64,000 nucleotides of DNA from Phycisphaerae bacterium (GTDB lineage Bacteria > Planctomycetota > Phycisphaerae > FEN-1346 > JAACEH01), in contig JAAYDY010000056.1 in assembly GCA_012729015.1 (NCBI GenBank), positions 1 to 64,000 of the forward strand, read 5' to 3'. The translations under genes were made by a program, and so were the position numbers. The notes beneath the pieces are model-generated. The model was given only the letters and a program-made list of their open reading frames with translations. It was not told where the DNA came from and did no database searches. Shown here one piece after another: positions 61,095 through 64,000 of the stretch. Numbering within the stretch: the first letter of the stretch is position 1; every line of letters begins with the position of its first letter.

Positions 61095-62975
61095 ATGTCG
61101 AAGAAACGCAGCAGAAAATCTCCAGCGTCCCAGCCGGCGGCGGCGCCCAAGAAGGGTTCGGTGCGGCTGCGCGGCGTCGCGCCGGCCGTGGGCGAACCGT
61201 GCACGCGATGGCGGCTGGTCGACCTTGTGGACATCGAGACGCTCCAGAAGCTCCAGGACGGTTTCTCGACCCTGTGCGGCGCGGCCGTGAGCATCCGCGA
61301 CCCCAGCGGCGTGCGCCTGACGCGGCCCAGCCAGCCGAACCGGTTCTGCACGGTGGTCAGCGAACATCCGGAGATCGAGCGTCGGTGCCGGCTGAGCAAC
61401 TCGGAATCCACGCGTCGCGCCACGCGCCAGGGCCGGCCGGTCAAATACGTCTGCCACGCGGGCCTGACGCAGTACGCCGCGACGATCGAGCTGGCCGGCC
61501 GCGTCCTGGGCACGATCGTCCTGGGCGACCGGCCCGAGCGACCATTCGAGCGGGGCGAAATCGATATCCTGGCCGCCGAGATGGGCGTGGACGCCGACGA
61601 GCTGTGGGCCATGGCCCGGGAAATCCAGCCCTGGTCCGACAACCAGATGCGCGCGGCCATCGATTTCCTGCAACTGACGGCCAACACGATCACGGCCATC
61701 TGCTACCAGCAGGTGATGCTGCGCCAGCGGCTCGAAGAGTTGCGCGTCATCGACGAGACCACCAAGCACCTCAACAGCGGCCTGGACCTGGACACGGTGC
61801 TGAACAAGATCGTGCGGACGATGGCCGAGATCATGAAGGTGAAGGCCTGCTCGGTGCGGCTGCTGGATCCGACGGGCCGCGAGCTGGTGATCAAGGCGGC
61901 GTACAACCTGAGCCGCGATTACCTGCGCAAGGGCCCCGTGCTGGTCGAAGAGAGCCACTGGGACCAGGCGATCCTGGCGGGGCAGATCATCCGCATCCGG
62001 AACATGGCGACGGACCCGAACGTGCGGTACCCGGAGGAGGCGCGCCGCGAGGGGCTGGTCAGTTCGCTGGGCGTGGGCCTCATCGCCGGCGGCAAGGCCG
62101 TCGGCACGCTCCACATCTACACGGGGCAGGAGCACGACTTCACGGAAGAGGAGGAGCGGCTGTTCCTGGCCGTGGCGGCCCAGGCCGCAGGCGTGATCGA
62201 GCGCTCCCGGCTGCTCCAGGAGAGCGTGGCAAAGATGCAGATGGAGCACGAGCTGCAACTGGCCCGCGAGGTCCAGAGCCGCATGCTCCCGAGCCGCCCG
62301 CCGCAGATTCCCGGGCTCGATATTCACGCGATCAACATCCCGAGCAAGCAGGTCAGCGGCGACTTCTACGATTACATCGTCATGCCGCAGGGGCGCACGG
62401 GCATCGCCATCGCCGACTCGGTCGGCAAGAGCATTCCGGCGGCCATTCTGACGGCCAGCGTCCGCAGCGCGCTGAAGGCCCAGGCCCAGAACATCTTCCG
62501 CATCGGCCAGGTCGTCGGCCGCGTCAACCGCATGCTCTGCGAGGACTCGCTGCCGAGCGAGTTCGTCACGCTGTTCTACGGCGTCATCGACTCCGTGACG
62601 CACCGCATGGCCTACTGCAACGCCGGGCACGATCCGCCGCTGCTGTTGCGCGACGGACAGATCACGCCCCTGACGGCCGGAGGGCCCCTGCTCGGCGTCA
62701 TCGAAGCGGCCGAGTTCACCCACGAGAGCATCCAGCTCCGCGCGGGCGACACCCTGGTGCTCTACACCGATGGCCTCGTGGACGCCATGACGTACAACAA
62801 CGAACGCTACGGCCGCCAGCGGCTGGTCGAGTCGCTGACCAAGCACGCCGCGACGCCCTATAGCGCCGAGGACCTGGCCCAGCAACTCCTCTGGGACGTC
62901 CGCCGCTTTGCCGGATTCCGCGCCCGCACCGACGACCTCACGCTCATGGTCATCCGCGTCATGTCGGATTCCTGA
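61095..62975 (+). CDS. PocR-GAF-SpoIIE serine phosphatase
   Basis: About 626 residues. After a basic N-terminus comes a PocR-like ligand domain (about 40-210; LQKLQDGFSTLCGAAVSIRD, KYVCHAGLTQYAATIEL). A GAF domain follows (about 235-385) and then a PP2C-type SpoIIE phosphatase. The phosphatase shows QVSGDFYDYI, AIADSVGKSIPAAIL, CNAGHDPPLLL, LVLYTDGLVDA and DDLTLMVI, with the metal Asp residues in place. The usual DVSGKG order is changed to DSVGKS. RsbU-like enzymes of this type dephosphorylate anti-anti-sigma factors. No partner-switch genes are adjacent; the next gene, 24 bp on, is a metal permease. Confidence 0.9.
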   Translation: MSKKRSRKSPASQPAAAPKKGSVRLRGVAPAVGEPCTRWRLVDLVDIETLQKLQDGFSTLCGAAVSIRDPSGVRLTRPSQPNRFCTVVSEHPEIERRCRLSNSESTRRATRQGRPVKYVCHAGLTQYAATIELAGRVLGTIVLGDRPERPFERGEIDILAAEMGVDADELWAMAREIQPWSDNQMRAAIDFLQLTANTITAICYQQVMLRQRLEELRVIDETTKHLNSGLDLDTVLNKIVRTMAEIMKVKACSVRLLDPTGRELVIKAAYNLSRDYLRKGPVLVEESHWDQAILAGQIIRIRNMATDPNVRYPEEARREGLVSSLGVGLIAGGKAVGTLHIYTGQEHDFTEEEERLFLAVAAQAAGVIERSRLLQESVAKMQMEHELQLAREVQSRMLPSRPPQIPGLDIHAINIPSKQVSGDFYDYIVMPQGRTGIAIADSVGKSIPAAILTASVRSALKAQAQNIFRIGQVVGRVNRMLCEDSLPSEFVTLFYGVIDSVTHRMAYCNAGHDPPLLLRDGQITPLTAGGPLLGVIEAAEFTHESIQLRAGDTLVLYTDGLVDAMTYNNERYGRQRLVESLTKHAATPYSAEDLAQQLLWDVRRFAGFRARTDDLTLMVIRVMSDS

Positions 62976-62999
62976 GCCGCAACACGGGAGAACCCCTGC

Positions 63000-64000
63000 G
63001 TGCACGATCCCAGGAACCACCACGATCCGAGCCGGACCGTCGGCCACAAGCTCAAGATCGCCGGCCTCGTCCTGCTCGGCGCCGCGGTGCCGACAGTCAT
63101 CGTGCTGGCGGTCCTGCGCAACGTCCTGCTGCCCGTGACGCTGAACCCGGCCGTCCAGGTCTTCAGCCTCTCGATGCTCAGCATCCTGTTCGAAGCCATG
63201 CCGTTCGTTCTGCTCGGGGCCCTGGTCAGCGGCATCATCGAAATGTTCGTTTCGCGGCAGACCCTGCTGCGGATCATCCCGCGGTCGGCCGTGGGCCAGT
63301 TGCTCGTCGGCGCGGTGGCCGGCGTGGCGCTGCCCGTGTGCGAGTGCGGCGTCATCGTCGTGCTGCGGCGCCTCCTGCGCAAGGGCATGCCCCTGAAGAT
63401 GGCCCTGGCCTACCTCCTGGCCGCGCCGATCGTCAACCCCGTCGTCATCGTCTCGACGTTCGCCGCCTTTCGCGGCAAACCCGAGCACCTCGCCATGCCC
63501 CTGTCGCGCCTCGGCCTGGGCGTCGCCGCCGCCGTCGCCATCGCCGCCCTGGTCACGGCCATCCTCCGCAAGCGGTCCGCCGAGTCGCTGCTGGCCGACG
63601 AGACGTCCCATGCCCATCACCACGCTCACCACGATCACGACGCGCCGCCGACCGTCTGGCGCAAGCTCTCCGCCGCCACCGACCACGCCGTCCTCGAATT
63701 CATGGAAGTGGCCCGGTACCTCGTCGCCGGGGCCGCCGTGGCCGCCCTCGCCCAGACGCTCATCCCGCGCGACGCCCTTGTCGGCTTCGGTCGCCACCCC
63801 GTCTTCGGCGTTCTCGGCATGATGGCCCTGGCCCTGATCCTCAACCTGTGCAGCGAAGCCGACGCCTTCGTCGCCGCCAGTTTCGCCACGACGTTCAGCT
63901 TCGCCGCCAAGCTGGCGTTCCTGGTCCTCGGGCCCATGCTCGACATGAAGCTCATCATCATGTACGGCATGGTCTTCCGCCGACGCCTGATCGTCGTCCT
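63000..64000 (+). CDS. Permease of the YraQ/DUF318 family, 3' end outside window
   Basis: About 333 residues are visible, open at the window end. It is a membrane protein with about seven to eight helices so far. It carries the family motif CECG (ALPVCECGVIVVLRR), a second conserved site LNLCSEADAFVAASF, and a cytoplasmic His-rich loop HAHHHAHHDHD. Related proteins export or handle divalent metals or arsenicals. The GTG start at 63000 has GGGAG about 8 nt upstream and lies 24 bp after the SpoIIE phosphatase stop, so they probably form one operon. Confidence 0.88.
   Translation, partial: MHDPRNHHDPSRTVGHKLKIAGLVLLGAAVPTVIVLAVLRNVLLPVTLNPAVQVFSLSMLSILFEAMPFVLLGALVSGIIEMFVSRQTLLRIIPRSAVGQLLVGAVAGVALPVCECGVIVVLRRLLRKGMPLKMALAYLLAAPIVNPVVIVSTFAAFRGKPEHLAMPLSRLGLGVAAAVAIAALVTAILRKRSAESLLADETSHAHHHAHHDHDAPPTVWRKLSAATDHAVLEFMEVARYLVAGAAVAALAQTLIPRDALVGFGRHPVFGVLGMMALALILNLCSEADAFVAASFATTFSFAAKLAFLVLGPMLDMKLIIMYGMVFRRRLIVV

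Noticed and set aside
59790-63797. Open frame of 1335 codons on the minus strand extending far upstream of the sigma factor
   Set aside because: Only the last 277 residues show a protein family. The rest is antisense to the SpoIIE phosphatase and permease genes and has the low-complexity look of a GC-rich shadow frame.
1-64000. tRNA, rRNA, CRISPR array, transposase or phage genes
   Set aside because: I searched for T-loop-like GTTCGAnTC stretches, regularly spaced short direct repeats, and transposase or integrase motifs in plausible frames. None was convincing; spaced repeats here are irregular palindromic modules.

Overview
This 64 kb window is GC-rich chromosomal DNA from a diderm bacterium, most likely a member of the Planctomycetota. 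Reasons: a long Ser/Thr kinase paired with an ECF sigma factor of the 'RFATTRWSVVL' type, radical-SAM sulfatase maturase, deoxyhypusine-synthase-like and HDAC-like proteins, many small lipoproteins and metal-dependent amidohydrolases, and lipoprotein/LPS genes (lnt, hldD). No rRNA, tRNA, CRISPR array, transposase or phage gene is visible. The class cannot be fixed from this window.

Layout. 0-16.6 kb: two amidohydrolases, a secreted toroid-like protein divergent from an AraC regulator, zwf, an HDAC11-like protein, a BamB-like lipoprotein, a sugar isomerase-like TIM barrel, a corrinoid-binding protein, an EamA transporter, a compact ccmABC set and a secreted acidic-tail protein. 16.8-28 kb: sulfatase maturase, AAC(3)-like acetyltransferase, recJ, purL-purQ, a secreted Pro/Ala-rich protein and a B12-binding radical SAM enzyme. 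28.6-39.2 kb (all minus strand): the cell-shape cluster mreB-mreC-mreD-mrdA, two membrane/coiled-coil proteins upstream of it, a HEAT-repeat lipoprotein and lnt. 39.4-54.9 kb: alaS, an epimerase, a lipoprotein, an acetyltransferase, clpX with a 47-residue zinc ribbon, gpsA, an FHA-GAF histidine kinase, nadD, a deoxyhypusine-synthase-like gene with hldD, and pdxJ. 55.6-64 kb: Ser/Thr kinase with its ECF sigma factor, then a PocR-GAF-SpoIIE phosphatase followed by a metal permease that runs off the end.

Two genome-wide habits stand out. First, many genes carry readable sigma-70-type promoters (TTGnnn, 16-18 bp, TAnnnT), and in at least five cases the -10 box ends only 6-7 nt before the ATG, implying leaderless mRNAs (ccmA, the maturase, gpsA, nadD, the ECF sigma factor; a sixth is weaker). 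Second, nearly every long intergenic gap is filled with mosaics of palindromic repeat modules, including nested palindromes of about 165 bp with 31-bp arms. Related fragments also sit in frame inside the kinase gene. One 0.66 kb segment between mreD and mrdA is bracketed by a 38-bp duplication of the mreD 3' end.

Functional links: lnt, hldD and the lipoproteins belong to a diderm envelope; MreBCD and PBP2 drive side-wall peptidoglycan growth. ClpX, the kinase/sigma pair, the FHA kinase and the SpoIIE phosphatase are regulatory. AlaS, NadD, PdxJ, PurL/Q, Zwf and GpsA are housekeeping metabolism.
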